In this document: positions 34,101 to 45,419 of the stretch, piece by piece | Layout: each line of letters opens with the position of its first letter | Numbering within the stretch: the first letter of the stretch is position 1 | From: Notospermus geniculatus | Taxonomy: Eukaryota; Nemertea; Pilidiophora; Heteronemertea; Lineidae | Assembly: GCA_002633025.1 (NCBI GenBank) | Contig: NMRB01001163.1 | Coordinates: forward strand, 90,219-154,218 | Length of the DNA: 64,000 bases | Reading direction: 5' to 3' | The notes under the pieces: model-generated | The model's input: only the letters and a program-made list of their open reading frames with translations | Told to the model about the DNA's origin: nothing | Databases searched by the model: none | Program-made: the position numbers and the translations under genes

Positions 34101-37100
34101 TATTCGTAACAACAACTGGTAAATGCATTGCAGCGGCCACTCCGAAAACTGTTCTGTGGAATCTTTGATTCGGCGCGAATAGTCCGCTTAAATTATAAAT
34201 CTCTGTAGAAATGAAACTACAATACATGTAACATACATGTAACATGAATCAGGAAAGTAAAAAGAAATTTATTGGTGACTTCTCTATGTGTGTGCTTTGT
34301 GTGAGTTATGACTTGTCTTTGGTCCAGTGTTCTACAAGGGATTTGGTCTAAGAGGGGCGCAGTGGGCATGGTGCCGAAGGCACCGCGCGAGGTGACTTCC
34401 GACGGGGGGTCTGTGGGCCCTCCCGCAGTGAAATTTGGCTTTTAGTGCTCTGAGATGCGTTTTCTGAGCATAATTGAGTGATCTAAACCATAAATATTAG
34501 GGCGAATGAATTTTTAAGAGGGGCGGGCCATTTTTAAGAGGGGTGGATTTTCCTGTCGGTATTTTTAAGAGGGGCGGGCCGCCCTTTTTTTAATTGGCGT
34601 GGAGAACACTGTGGTCTGATGACGAAAGCACAAGTATTCGGTTCGGCCTGTCTTACATCGAACTATACTCGTGTCATGTCATGCTCACATCCCCACCCTT
34701 GACGTTCACATTTGTATTGTCGGTTCCAGATGATGAATAACCCAGAGATGTTGCGACAGATGATGAACAATCCTGTCGTTCAACAGCTGATGGAACATCC
34801 CGAGGTCATGCGAGAAATCATCATGAGTAACCCCCAGATGAGAGATCTCATAGAGGTAAGAATTGCATGTAGACTGTTGAGTGTGATGGATTTGTGAATG
34901 ATTGGTCTGTTTTAAAACATTCTGATTTACAGGTAGTCTGACTGTGGCAATGTCGAATTGAAACTCAAAATTCTCATGGATATTGGTGTATAATTTTCTA
35001 AGTGGACAAATTGACTTTCTTGCCGATTCCCACTATAGAGAACGTGCAGTCTAATTGTGACGTCACTTTTGACCATGATGACGTCCGCAACAAACACACG
35101 TGCACAATCTCTATAGAGGTTCTTCACTGATGTCACACGGCCGCCATACTGGCCATCAAAATAAGCCATGGAGGCTGCCATCTTGTTCTTGGTTCAAACA
35201 TTCAGCGGCCCGTACAGACCACTGGGAGCATACAGCTCAACAAATCATGTTACCCCTCACAGTTTCTGAGCATAAGTAGTTGGTCTGGTGTGAAAACTGT
35301 GTTGAAAACAAAGCGAATCGTCCATACGGCTTGCTGTAGAACAGTGTGGAAGAGGTCCAATGAATGCCGACAACGTACAAACCACGTCAGAAACGCTGTG
35401 TTGATGCTGTGATGTTGCATCATTTGACGGCCAATATGGCGGATATTTAATTTAGAGCTGTGACGTCACGTGAAGAACCTCTATACTGGGACCTGGTGAC
35501 AAAATGCAGAGTGCCGAACTACGAGTGACATCAACATGTCGTTATGTCAAAATGCATTACCACCTGCAAAGACATTGCATGCTGGTTTATTGGGACTTGG
35601 CAAAATTTGGCCAGCACTGCAGTGGTTACTGTAAAGTGTAATTGAAAGCTTGGGCCTGGATGTTCTTTCTCCAAATTGCAGCGCAACCCTGAGATCGGTC
35701 ACATGTTGAACAACTCAGACATGATGAGACAGATGATGGAGATGGCCCAGAACCCATCCATGATGGCCGAATTGATGAGGAGTCAGGACAGGGCTATGAG
35801 CAATCTTGAGGTAAGTTACAAAGTCATTCCAAAATGTGTGGCAGTCTAGAAACACCCATCTGAGTCGCTGAATGATAAACAAGGGAAGGGCTGTCATATT
35901 GTGCATTTATCTGCTACTGTTTACCTGTTACAAAGTACATTTCAACTTGAGAAATGTGCAGGACCACCAAGGCCATTTAACACCTTCCTTAACCCTTTCG
36001 TTACGTGGGACCCGGTCACCGGGTCATCAAAACCCCTACGAAAGTTACGTGGGACCCAGTCACCGGGTCCTGTATAATGGAAGGGGTAAATGCGACATCC
36101 GACGGGTTTTCCTTGACTGCCTCACGATTATGTACTTAGCTAACTCAAATGGATTTCCCATGATGCTTGCCCGCTTGTGAAAATATCTCTTTGTGAAATA
36201 GAAGACGACATCTGCTAACACTTGGTCAGTGGTCTACCATACAATGTACTCACTATATGATACCTGACGAGCCCTGATAGCCAAGTGGTTTTCACGTCCG
36301 CTCAGCAAGCGGCAGGTCCCGGGTTCGAATCCAGCCCGGGTCATATAGGATTTCATTCCTGGCTCTACACGTCCGTCGCATGGGACAGTAAGCCGTGGTG
36401 CCTTGTACCTTGTTTCTTTGCAAGGGCAAGTAAAAGACCCCATCCAATTGAGGAACATGAATAGCTTGAGATGGCCTCTTCCGTACTTACCAGGGCCAAT
36501 AATGCTATGGCTTCGGCCCTGACGGAAAAATCAAATACAAATACAAAATACTATGAAACCTTCTCTCGACCAGTGCTCAAAAAGTTCAGTTGTTCAAAGG
36601 TAGCCGTTTGGCTAAATGTCTACAAATTTTCATAGCCAAATATCTATGATTGAGATACTGCCAATGGAAATAGAAAGGACTTATGGCGATTAAAATGGTG
36701 AAAATCAAGGAATTTTTGTAGCCAAATGGCGAAGTTGACAAAATCCTTTATAGCCAAATGGGAAAATCCTGTAGCCAATGGCGATGAAAACAGCTACCGG
36801 TACTTTTCGAGCCCTGTTGACATGCCTCTTTACTTTGTGCACTTGATGACGCCCATTTTGTCTTGCAGTCAATTCCTGGTGGTTTCAATGCTCTGCAAAG
36901 GATGTACCACGACATACAGGAGCCAATGATGAGCGCTGCTCAAGAGAGCATGGGTGGAAATCCATTTGCATCTCTCGTCAATAATCAAGGTGAGTGCTCT
37001 AATCTGTTTGTTAGATCGTGATGCATTTATCCAGGAAGTACTGAGGTTCATTTAATTAAATAAACTCAAAGTTGTGTCGTATTTCTATATTGGAGTATGA

Positions 37101-40100
37101 CAGGGTGTTGCCTAAGTCTGTATGAGTGAAGACCCCAAATGCTGGGAATATCAGCTCCTCCCTAGCGTTTGGCTTCGGTACTCATTCAATCGACTTCAGA
37201 AACCTGGGGCCGGTTTCGTAAAGTGACTTTAAGCTAATGGTACCTTTAACCAAATGGAAAATGTATTTAAGTTCATGGTACCATTAGCTTAAAGTCACTT
37301 TATGAAACAGGTCCCTGAACTGCAATTGAACTTAGCCATGTGAGTGCCGATAACTGGACAGTGCCTCATGACACAGAGAGCCAATGGTTTGTTACGTGCC
37401 GTTTTAATCGGAAACTTCGTGGCAATTACATCGCCCTGGTTTACCGTGTCGTGGCACTCTATATCATACATGAAATACTGTTGGCACTAAAAATGTTGAC
37501 TCAGAAAGGGCGACTTTAGTGTTATCTACTGATTACCGATACAAAACTGAATGAGATATGTGACCCTCCACAGCAAAAACAGTCGCATGCCGCTCATACC
37601 TTGGCAGGTTGAGACCAAATGTTTGTCAGTTTCAATATTGTCTGCCTGTTATGAAATCTGACATGCGACTGGTTTTGCTGTGGATGGTAAGATATATATA
37701 TGGCAGTGGAGTTTGTTCTGCTGCACACTGATACATACAAATAAATTTCTCATGAAACAATCCTTGATCACCCTGACCGTATGTATAAAACATTTGATTT
37801 TGATTATGAAAATTTTCCTCGCATTTTAGCTGGTTCTAATTCCACGTCGGGTCAGCAAGGCCGCATAAACACGGACCNACTAACTGACGAAATCGCCATG
37901 CATGTGGGGACTCCACTTCAAAACGAAAATCAATAATTTATGCGCAATCCACATTATGTATTCACGTCTCTTCGCGCCATATTCGCGCCCTTCTTCCTGA
38001 TTGGTCAATCAACTCCAGTCATGAACAGTGGTGAATGGAATAGTAGCGTAACAGTGACCATTGGCACAGCCTCTGACATCACACACTCGGTCAGTCGATC
38101 GGCAATTTCCGTCAGTATTCGTGACTTCCTTGTAATGACCGCTGCTCAGTTCGATCTTTGATCGCAGATGCCGGGAAATTGGGTCTTTTATCCTCCAATT
38201 TTCAAAAAATTCAACTCCGTAGGTTCTGGATTTGAACCCCATTCGGACCCACTGTACATGTACATATGAATGAAAGGGCAATTCTCTTTCACAGTGTAGG
38301 TTTTCTCCGCCTTCTCTGTTTTCCTCCTGATCATTAAATTTGCCCAATGCTTTCTGAAGCACTATTAATAACTTCATATTTGAGGCTGAACACTTGATTC
38401 AATGTTTGTGAGGGGGTCTAGGAAATCCTGTCAGATGTCGCTGGATGATCAACAGATTGCCTCTGAATTGATTGTACCATTCATCTGTTACTAAGTACAT
38501 TTCAGCTATTGAAATATGCTGGTTCACCAAGGCAATTAACATTTGCCTCAACTGCGACATCCAACAGGTTTTCCTAGACTGCCTCACATTTTCGAATTTC
38601 CTGTATACTGAGCCAAACGTTTCCTTGTCTTTCAGGGTTTTTCAACAGTCCAGGAATGCAGAGTCTACTTCAGCAGATGTCACAGGATCCAAACCTCATG
38701 AACCAGGCGTTCCAGGCTCCGTACATGCAGTCTATGCTACAGTCAATGAGTAACAACCCTGAATTTGCCCAAGCGATTATTGCCAATAACCCACTATTTG
38801 GCAATGACCCTGCTTTACAGGCTCAACTTAGAGATCAGTTACCAAGTCTGTTACAGCAGGTATTTTCTTTTGATTTCTTCGACCTGGTTTACAGATTTAT
38901 ATTTCGAAAAGCACGTCCATCATCCATCAATAATCGCGATGACAACTTGGTAAATTGCTGTCTTTACACTGTGAAAAACAAACCACAAGTTTTCTGTTAT
39001 GTTTCCAGATGCAGAATCCTGCTATTCAGCAGACGATATCGAACCCTGCTGCCATTGAGGCCATTCTTCAGATTCAACAGGGGATGCAGCGGTTGCAGAG
39101 TGAAGCTCCCGAACTGATGAGCAGGTAAGTGTGACGATGTCGCACCAGCTCTGTCAGTAGAAATTACAGTACCTGGAATAGCATATGCATACAAAACAAT
39201 GATGTAACTGATGCATTGCGTCACTTTGGTCGAAAATACCCATCTGGCTGACTTTACATCAGATGACACGCAATGCGAACATGCAGGCGAACAAAGGTTT
39301 CATGGGGATGAGTTCTTTGTGAAGCCATTGTTCGCCTGCGTTTTCATGTCGCCCTATGTAATCCTATGTAATCCTGTCATCCTATGTAAAATCAGCCTCA
39401 GGGACCAGGTTGAAACATTCAGTTGAACAACACAAAACCTGGCCCCCAGAAAATGTGGTGGGAAATCATGTAGAAAACAAGTTCTCACTTGATCTTGGAT
39501 TTTCAGCATGACAGGGCTCTCGGGCGTGCCGTTCCCTCCCCGCACAACTCCCTCGGCTCCCTCAACAGGAACGACAACTACACAGACCTCGACGCCAACT
39601 ACATCAAGCGGGACGACGACAACGACGACGTCATCTGGTGGGTCAGGAAATACAGAGCAGTTCAGTACTCTTATGACGTCAATGTTACAAGCCATGGCTC
39701 AGAATCGAACGGGACAATCACAGCAGGTTGGTTCCGTTACTACATAACTCTCACACTGTGTATCTCGACAACCAGGAAGTCTTTTACAATATGAAGATTA
39801 TTAGCTTCATAAACTGTACACCTTCTCTATCACAAGATGAATGGGGCTGACAGAGGACTGAACGTGCAACCGTAGAAGTACATGTATCGGGTGCTTGTGG
39901 TTTGTGTTTCCATGTCACCACTCGGCCAGCCTGGCATTGATTGCATCTTACCATCTCTTGCCACAGGACTAGGGATTTTAAGACAATGTGGCATTCTGTA
40001 CATATGGGGCAAAGCACTCTTGATAACACATGTATGCAGACACATGTATGCAGACATTTTTTGTGTTTTCATAAGGAATCTGTAATCATATTTTGTGGTA

Positions 40101-41025
40101 CCGGTACATGTATTTTCTTTTCCAGAGTTCGATTCCACCAGAGCAGCAGTTTGCCTCTCAGCTTGAACAGTTACAGACGATGGGATTTGTAAACAGAGAA
40201 GCAAATATAGCAGGTGAGTTCACCTTTTGTTGTTATATTGACTCCAAATTTCAAACCAAGTTGGCCCCTCTGCACAGACAAAAAATATAGTATGCAATAT
40301 AAATGAAAATATTTACAGTAAGCTCGAGTTTAAACCACCGGTTCATTATGTCCATAAGCACACCCATAGTAAGGCCAGTTTCACCGTAGGCCTTAACCAG
40401 CTATTCATTCCGTCACGGGGTTGTGATTGGACAGGCGATTCCAGCCATTCAGCGTAATACTTGTTATGTTTTATTCCGCCCATTTCGGATTGTGGGTGTG
40501 CTTATGGACATAATGAACCGGTGGTTTAAACTCGAGTTTACTGTATTTAAAAAATGCTGTATTGCCGATGGCTGCGACAAGGACAGTTTACAATGTGATG
40601 GCATGTTAGTACATATGAGCGGATAGGAATTTTAAGACACATAATTTTGGACATGGATTGGATCTTGTACGTTTTGTGATACAGATTGATCCAGCATTGG
40701 CATTCTCCATTTGTATGGGTTGCATAACTATGTGGCTAGAAGGGGGTAACGTCAGATGTATTGGGTAAATTTACCTCGGATATGTACTTGGTCTTAGTCG
40801 GGCAGGACTGCGATATTTACATTACCGTACTCTAGAAACTTGCCTGATCCTAATATTGAACAGGCAGAAAGTGAGGAGGAGCATTTCAGAGCTCCCAAAG
40901 CTCATGACATTCTTTTGCCCTGTGATCAACTGAACTTGTGTCTTCTTCCAGCGTTACGGACAGCACTTGGAGACCTGAACGCAGCCATAGACCACTTATT
41001 ACGAGTTAATAACCAACAAAGGTGA
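24742..41025 (+). CDS. UBQLN: Ubiquilin (UBL-UBA proteasome shuttle), 12 exons
   Basis: Carries ubiquitylated or mislocalised membrane proteins to the proteasome in the cytosol. Exons: 24742-24846, 29234-29389, 29904-29957, 33687-33815, 34730-34855, 35682-35810, 36869-36989, 38636-38859, 39009-39124, 39507-39726, 40126-40213, 40952-41025, all in phase, giving 513 aa (human UBQLN1 589). The ubiquitin-like domain spans about 10-83 ([33 protein letters not shown]). STI1-type repeats follow ([58 protein letters not shown]). A Thr/Ser-rich linker is in exon 10, and a C-terminal UBA spans about 468-507 ([15 protein letters not shown]...[13 protein letters not shown]). The proline-rich PXX tract of UBQLN2 is absent. 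An identical exon 1 also lies at 23313. Intron 1 is about 4.4 kb and full of transposons. Confidence 0.97.
25172..25703 (+). other. Asp/His-rich open frame, no ATG
   Basis: A frame open for about 176 codons after a TAA, without an in-frame ATG start. Its middle is acidic and histidine-rich ([42 protein letters not shown]). It lies in a segment present in one copy of a local duplication (near 25163-26065) and missing from the other (26349-26557). It may be an exon of a mobile gene, or chance from a GAC/GAT/CAC-rich repeat. No known family is recognised. Confidence 0.4.
25905..26048. mobile_element. CAGTGTTTC MITE, 5-bp TSD with empty site
   Basis: Ends CAGTGTTTCCACCAGA and GCAGAAACACTG, flanked by CGTGT (25900-25904, 26049-26053). 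The second copy of the surrounding sequence, near 26536, reads GAGTTACGTGTTTGTTCG without the insertion, so the TSD is certain. It interrupts the MULE-like frame in this copy. Confidence 0.9.
27890..27955 (-). mobile_element. tRNA-like sequence (SINE head or tRNA pseudogene)
   Basis: Read on the minus strand it has an A-box-like TGGCGCATCGG, an anticodon-loop-like CTCTGAA (as in tRNA-Gln CTG) and a B-box GGTTCGAGCC. The T-stem and acceptor do not pair properly and an A/T-rich tail follows, so it is not a functional tRNA. Confidence 0.65.
28711..29042. mobile_element. hAT-like MITE inside the MULE frame, 6-bp TSD
   Basis: Ends CGGGGCTCGCACTTGGG (first A lost) and CCCCAAATGTGAGCCCTG, flanked by GTATGT and GTATCT, a 6-bp TSD with one mismatch. 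Removing it rejoins the MULE-like reading frame at a TAT codon, which supports both calls. Confidence 0.82.
29484..29728. mobile_element. Foldback MITE, AGGGCCGTTTAGACGACA arms, AT target
   Basis: Arms AGGGCCGTTTAGACGACA / TGTCGTCTAAACGGCCCT, bounded by AT on both sides, with further inverted pairing inside. A 2-bp AT TSD with AGG ends is typical of ISL2EU-type elements; the assignment is tentative. Lies in ubiquilin intron 2. Confidence 0.72.
31313..32303. mobile_element. Foldback element hosting a nested hAT element
   Basis: Outer arms AGCCGTGGTTACACTACA / TGTAGTGTAACCACGGCT, with inner complementary stretches rich in CCCGTG / CACGGG. Between them sits 31615-32225. Lies in ubiquilin intron 3. 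Confidence 0.78.
31615..32225 (+). mobile_element. Truncated hAT element with BED-finger-like fragment
   Basis: Ends CAGAGATGCCAACC / GGTTGGCATCTCTG, flanked by GACACG (31609-31614, 32226-32231). An ORF starting at 31985 reads [25 protein letters not shown]...[10 protein letters not shown] and ends soon after. [13 protein letters not shown] plus the CTVxxCN pair resemble the N-terminal BED-type zinc finger of hAT transposases. The rest of the transposase is missing, so it is non-autonomous. Confidence 0.75.
32378..32527. mobile_element. CCCCAACCGGGG palindrome, shortest and most perfect copy
   Basis: Almost perfect palindrome centred on ACTTTTCAGTTGAAAAGT. Arms AATAAATAGGAAGTCAAC ... TTTTCGACCCCAACCGGGG ... 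TCCTCAGGC and reverse. Lies in ubiquilin intron 3. Confidence 0.85.
33893..34041. mobile_element. TTAA-flanked MITE, first unit of a dimer
   Basis: Arms AGCGGATTGTTCG / CGAATAGTCCGCT between TTAA sites. The next unit starts immediately after one shared TTAA (34042-34045). Confidence 0.82.
34046..34187. mobile_element. TTAA-flanked MITE, second unit of the dimer
   Basis: Same family and orientation as the first unit and about 90 percent alike (both contain GTCCAAAGTGAACCAAAAAT). Ends at TTAA 34188-34191. Lies in ubiquilin intron 4. Confidence 0.82.
34325..34611. mobile_element. hAT-like MITE, CAGTGTTCTAC end, 5-bp TSD
   Basis: Ends CAGTGTTCTACA and GGAGAACACTG, flanked by TGGTC (34320-34324, 34612-34616). 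GC-rich interior with repeated TAAGAGGGGCGGGC. Lies in ubiquilin intron 4, upstream of exon 5. Confidence 0.85.
35112..35485. mobile_element. Foldback element with CRE-like arms
   Basis: Arms TATAGAGGTTCTTCAC / GTGAAGAACCTCTATA followed by GTGACGTCA-like and GGCCGCCAT / ATGGC segments. Related arms occur at 56650-56806 and 59420-59629. Lies in ubiquilin intron 5. Confidence 0.7.
35849..36128. mobile_element. GGCAGTCNAGGAAAAC intron repeat, copy 2, with nested MITE
   Basis: Left arm GGCAGTCTAG, right arm GCGACATCCGACGGGTTTTC...GACTGCC. A CCC-ended insert at 35993-36086, beside TTAA, splits it; that insert repeats TTACGTGGGACCC twice. Lies in ubiquilin intron 6. Confidence 0.78.
36268..36547 (+). 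mobile_element. tRNA-derived SINE, best-preserved copy
   Basis: A-box-like TAGCCAAGTGG and perfect B-box GGTTCGAATCC inside a tRNA-like head, followed by a family-specific body and an AAATACAAATAC tail. Lies in ubiquilin intron 6. The two FBP copies share the same body (TGGCTTCGGCCCTGACGG). Flanking duplications are not clear here. Confidence 0.88.
36571..36816. mobile_element. CAGTGCTC MITE with TAGCCAAATGGC repeats
   Basis: Ends CAGTGCTCAAAAAGT and ACTTTTCGAGCCCTG, flanks TCGAC and TTGAC (4 of 5 bases equal). The interior repeats forms of TAGCCAAATGGC. Lies in ubiquilin intron 6, close to exon 7. Confidence 0.65.
37207..37315. mobile_element. Foldback MITE, GGGCCGGTTTCGTAAAGTG arm
   Basis: Near-perfect hairpin with arms continuing into CTTTAAGCTAATGGTACC. 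TG lies on both sides. Lies in ubiquilin intron 7. Confidence 0.75.
37560..37690. mobile_element. Foldback MITE, TGTGACCCTCCACAGCAAAA arm
   Basis: Left arm TGTGACCCTCCACAGCAAAA plus CAGTCGCATG, right arm CATGCGACTGGTTTTGCTGTGG. Similar design to 57896-58088, whose arms begin ATGTGACCCGGCAC. Confidence 0.72.
38412..38588. mobile_element. GGCAGTCNAGGAAAAC intron repeat, copy 3
   Basis: Arms TCTAGGAAATCCTGTCAGAT and GACATCCAACAGGTTTTCC. Interior shares TGGTTCACCAAGGC and CATTTCAGCTATTGAAAT with copy 2. It ends about 50 bases before ubiquilin exon 8. Confidence 0.8.
40316..40543. mobile_element. pogo-like palindromic MITE, TA target
   Basis: Arms of about 50 bp, nearly perfect: CAGTAAGCTCGAGTTTAAAC...TTATGTCCATAAGCACACCC. 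TA on both sides. Lies in ubiquilin intron 11. Confidence 0.82.
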
Positions 41026-43127
41026 TGAGCTTCACATAATCCTTTCAATGTTTGTATGATTCACTTTAAATGTAATTTATAAGTTTTGGGACTTTTAAAA
41101 TTTGCAGGAAAACCATAGGTATAATGATAGAATCTGTAATAGACAGGGTGTTCCAGAAAATGTCCAAAACTTGTGGATATTGAGCAAAACGTTGAAAATT
41201 GCAGTAAATGGAGAATTGAACAGCAGATAGAGAAATTTTGGGTGCTTTTGTGTCTTGATAGAAAGACTTTAAGGGCCATATTCATAAAGGGTGTTTAACC
41301 TAATCACTGTACAAATTCTGCATTACACAGGTTAAAGACCTAGAAAACTATTGTCTGATGTCTGTATGGTGTGTTGCCCGCAGGATAATCACACACGTCT
41401 AACTATCCTGCGTCTAAGTCCAAGAGTACAAAGGAAATTTTGAACGATCAGGCAGGCTTGTCTAGAATTTGTACACCACTTTCTTTTGTCCACCCACACT
41501 GAGATGCAGGAAAGATAGACGTGTGTGATCATCGTGTGGGTAAATGCCAGAGATCAGGCAGCATACAGAAGGCAGAACAATAGTTTTCTAGGCCTTTAAC
41601 CTGTGTACCCCTAATGCAGAATTTGTACGCTGATTAGGCTAAACACCCTTTGTGAATACGGCCCTAGAAGTTGAATGTTGACTGTTAAAGAGGGACATCT
41701 CGTATGAGTAGAACTGAGTAACCTTCCTTTTACTTGATTCAGAACATGTGACATCAGAAAAAATTCCTGCTTGTGCGCTTCTCACTGTTTTAATCGTAGT
41801 GAACGATTGAAAGACGTTTTTTGCAACATCCTGTAGATGTTTACATTTTATACAGTGTACTGTTTGTGGTGTCTGCTTCGCACTTTTCTGCTCTCGTCAA
41901 CATTAAAGGAGATTGTCGTCACCATTTCGATAGCGAAATAGATCTGCTGAATGCGCTACATGTGTAACTGGTGTCCAGTGTTTGTGTAGTTGACTCAGTG
42001 TTTTTTTTGATGACTCCACATTCTGGTTAAAATTAAGTTTGATGTTTGATGACTGGCAGAAAAATGATAATGGCCAACCCAAATCTCCCTTTAATGTTTT
42101 GATCAAAAACTTGCATCTGAGCTTGTCATACTTTTGGAAATTGCTTTGTCACTTTGCAGATACAAATGTATCATGACCTGCTCCACCAATTTGGCAAGCA
42201 GACGATGAACAACTTTTCCATGCCCTATTTATGTTGCTTTTGTCTGATAGAAACGTCAGCATTGTCCTAGAAGACTGCATTTTGCAGTCTGACAGTGTCA
42301 AATTGTAGCACGAAAAAAATGTTGAGACTCTTCAGTTGGATGCTTTGACTAGTGGCATAGAGTTCGAAACAACCTCAGCAATTCACCGAAGTGTTGCGAA
42401 GCGATGAAAAACTTTCTTGATTTCAGCAGTTTGCATTTAGGGGATTTCTCATATTTCCAAAGAATACACTCGGCTGAGGTGTTAAGAGTGAGCGATAAGT
42501 TTGGGAATGATGTGGTAATGTTGTATAAAATGAAATTTCTATTCTGTATAGTTTAAGGGGCTATTGAAAATTTGTGGACCGGATATACATGTATTTAGTG
42601 TGTTTCCAAGTTGAGAACATGTGTTGTGCATTCATACATGTACATGCATTATAAACCTGTAATGAAATGAGGCAAGGACACTTAGAAAACTGAATTAAAT
42701 TACATTGTACAAATAGAATTGGTGTGAGCACAAGGAGCGAGATTTTCAGGTTATTTATATGTCACTGCTATGGGAAGAAATGTTTTCATTATAAATTTTT
42801 ACCCAACGCAGGGATGGCGCTACCCATTCGCCAAAACGCCATTGGCTTTTCCTCCTCCTATGTGGCTGAGCTCTTGAAATTTGGCTAAATTTTATGAATT
42901 GAAAATGCATAAGAACAATAAATTTGGTAAATTTGACTACTGTTTTGGCTACAACTTGCAGGGTCTCTGCCAGAAATTTTTTTGAGGGTACTAATTTCTT
43001 CAAAATCAGCAAAAAACCCATGAAATTAAAGAAAATGGCCCTGTTCTATTCCCTTTAGCATAGTACCGGTACCCTTAGTTCCCTCTGGCGGAAACACTGA
43101 TACTTGAGATGGGCCAGTCCCATTCCT
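41026..43127. other. Ubiquilin downstream region, no further gene
   Basis: Ubiquilin ends with TGA at 41023-41025, so the first part is its 3' UTR. No poly(A) site is firm. A foldback spans 41274-41665 (arms with GGCCATATTCATAAAGGGTG and complement). A CAGGGTCTCTGCCAGA element spans 42959-43099, with a right end like the CAGTGTTTC family but no matching TSD. No conserved exon is recognised. Confidence 0.6.
41274..41665. mobile_element. Foldback element, GGCCATATTCATAAAGGGTG arms
   Basis: Long imperfect hairpin. Both arms include TTAACCTAATCA / TGATTAGGCTAA and CAGAATTTGTAC. A second copy is at 48275-48664. Confidence 0.75.
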
Positions 43128-43454
43128 GCTAATGTCAGTTTGTTGGATCATCCACTTGCATATTATTGTTTGATTAAGTGTTTGCACATTTTGTTTGATC
43201 ATGCTGTTGCACATTTCTTGTATAAGCAGCCATGGTGGCGTACATGTAGAGTATGTATCGCTCTATCATTGTCAGTAAATTATACATGTACATGTAACTG
43301 TAGAATGGTACACAGTGGAAAACATATCCATTTCCAAACTGCCTATGATGGTTCTACTGGAAGTGTGTTGGGAGGTATGGTAGCATAATCTCCAGATGCG
43401 AATCTTCAACTCAGGGTCGGAGAATTCTTGCAGAAAATTGGACAAACATTTTAA

Positions 43455-43594
43455 CCCTTCCTCACACCGTAGGCCAACTTGTTCCGCATCTCCTGAATAG
43501 CCGAAATCAGCTTGTTAGCAGCTTTTGAATGATCCGTTTGGGTAGACGGGATTTTGGGGTGGCAGCACATTTTGCCGGTTCAGTGAGGAAAAGG
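43455..43594. mobile_element. piggyBac-like MITE, TTAA target
   Basis: TTAA then CCCTTCCTCAC, and GTGAGGAAAAGG then TTAA. The CCC ends with a TTAA target are the piggyBac pattern. The copy at 46015-46154 belongs to the duplicated block. Confidence 0.7.
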
Positions 43595-45419
43595 TTAAGA
43601 AATAGGCCTGGAGATATATGTTGAATGAACTAGCTTTTTGCAAATAGTGGATTTACTATTGGAAATATCGGTATCATTTTATGGAAGATTTTAACTCATG
43701 CTGTGAAATGAGTTAATTTCTGCCAATCTGATATTGGTTTCAGTTCGCAAGTCAATATTTTAGCTTTGCTTCTGTTCTGTCACTAAAATGCTTCAAAGTG
43801 TTTTGTATGGCACTGCTCCTCATACAAACTAAAACTTATCCATTAACTTTTTCCTATATAGATTACCGGAGAATGAAAATTCATGAAGAAACTGTAACGA
43901 GGCCAAGAATGAAGACGTGACGATGTGAAAATAGGGCTTTTCATCAGTATACGTAGAAGAGGAAGTTAAAGTCACGGTATAATTTCTATGAAAATATTAT
44001 AATAGTTGTGAATGTGTCCATGTGTACTCTATTTTAAACCTTCACTTGTTGTGATCAGTTATCAAGATCATTACTTTGCCTGTTCTTAATCTTCGCTGGG
44101 AAAATTGTTCTCTCATGTTTCTGGTGAAAAGTGTCTCATTAAACTTCCTCATAATAAAATTTTCTTTCACAAAATATTCTCTGTTGCGTGTACGTGTACT
44201 ACTGCTACTGATCTCAAACCAAGCTTTTGAAACAAAGGCTGGTTCATGCATCAGCTGATTATCTCGGAATCATTGTTCTGTACCTTTTACTGGCAAGAGG
44301 GGCAGTCATCGAATCACCACCAATATTTATCCGTGTACATACACTTAGTAACAAGCACCCTGATTGGTGGAAATTGTTTTCAACCAATCAGAATTCTCTT
44401 TGCTGTATCACGATCATAATTTGTGGATCATATCTCCGATGTATTACCCGTAAATGGAATTTGCTTGGCCTGGAATTGATTGATGTTTGAGGTGAACTTA
44501 AAGCCAGTGTTTATAAGTAGTGTGGAACTCCTAAAAATTTCACCCCTGGGTCAGCATAATTTGTTATGGCCAGTTGTGATTACATGTACATCATGGAAGT
44601 CTCATCTGTGGTACCTGCTGGAAAAAATTGAAGTCTAATTTTGCAGCCGAACAACAGAATTCAACAAACTGTATATGTATTTTCAACACCAGTACCTACC
44701 GGTATTAGCGTGTTCGGAAAGCTTCCCCGAGTAAGTTTCTGGCCTTTCTCTTGGGGTTTGTGAGCATGCCCAGTGAAGGCGAATTTCCCAACAATATTTG
44801 CGGTTCTTCGGGGAGAAGGTACTACTCTGGCATTGCAGTCGTGAAATATTCCATGTATAGCGTGTTCGGCCATGCATTTTGAAAGAAAGGAAACGAACTG
44901 CATGCCGGGAGTTTCCCCGAGTGAGCGACTCTGTGAGTTGCTCACTTCGGCCAGGCTCGAGGAACCCTTGCCAACTAGCCAAATACCTTTCCTAACGCTC
45001 TTGCGCGTCCCATGAGCTTCCTTGGGGAACTTTCCAAACGCATCCTACGAGTACTGTGGCCGATTTAGGATGTCTTAGGCCCTCGAGCCTAACCTCTGGA
45101 TTCGATGGAAGAATGCCTGCGTTGCACGCGGAAGATCTGAGTCCGACTTCCGGTGGAGTCTGTGACAGTACCACCTGCTGCCTTCTTGACATGTTAATGC
45201 AAGAAATGTGCAACTCCCGTTATCATTTCATCTTTTTTGCATGTATGTATATTCATATTTCATAGTAATTTGTCAAAAATTCAGGAGTGGTTACTACTAA
45301 CTAGTTGCGTGTATTTTTCAATAACTGCTCGGAAGTCCTTGTCCTCAGAAAGATTCTCAACAAACTTGGTAAATTTGCTTTCAGTGTTAACGTACATGTA
45401 TGCCAGAGTTCAAGATAGT

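Noticed and set aside
37830-37856. Possible small ubiquilin exon after TTTTAG (AGSNSTSG)
   Set aside because: No convincing donor follows, and exon 7 (36989) joins exon 8 (38636) directly in phase.
39354-39695. 113-residue minus-strand frame rich in Val
   Set aside because: Antisense shadow of the Thr-rich linker in ubiquilin exon 10.
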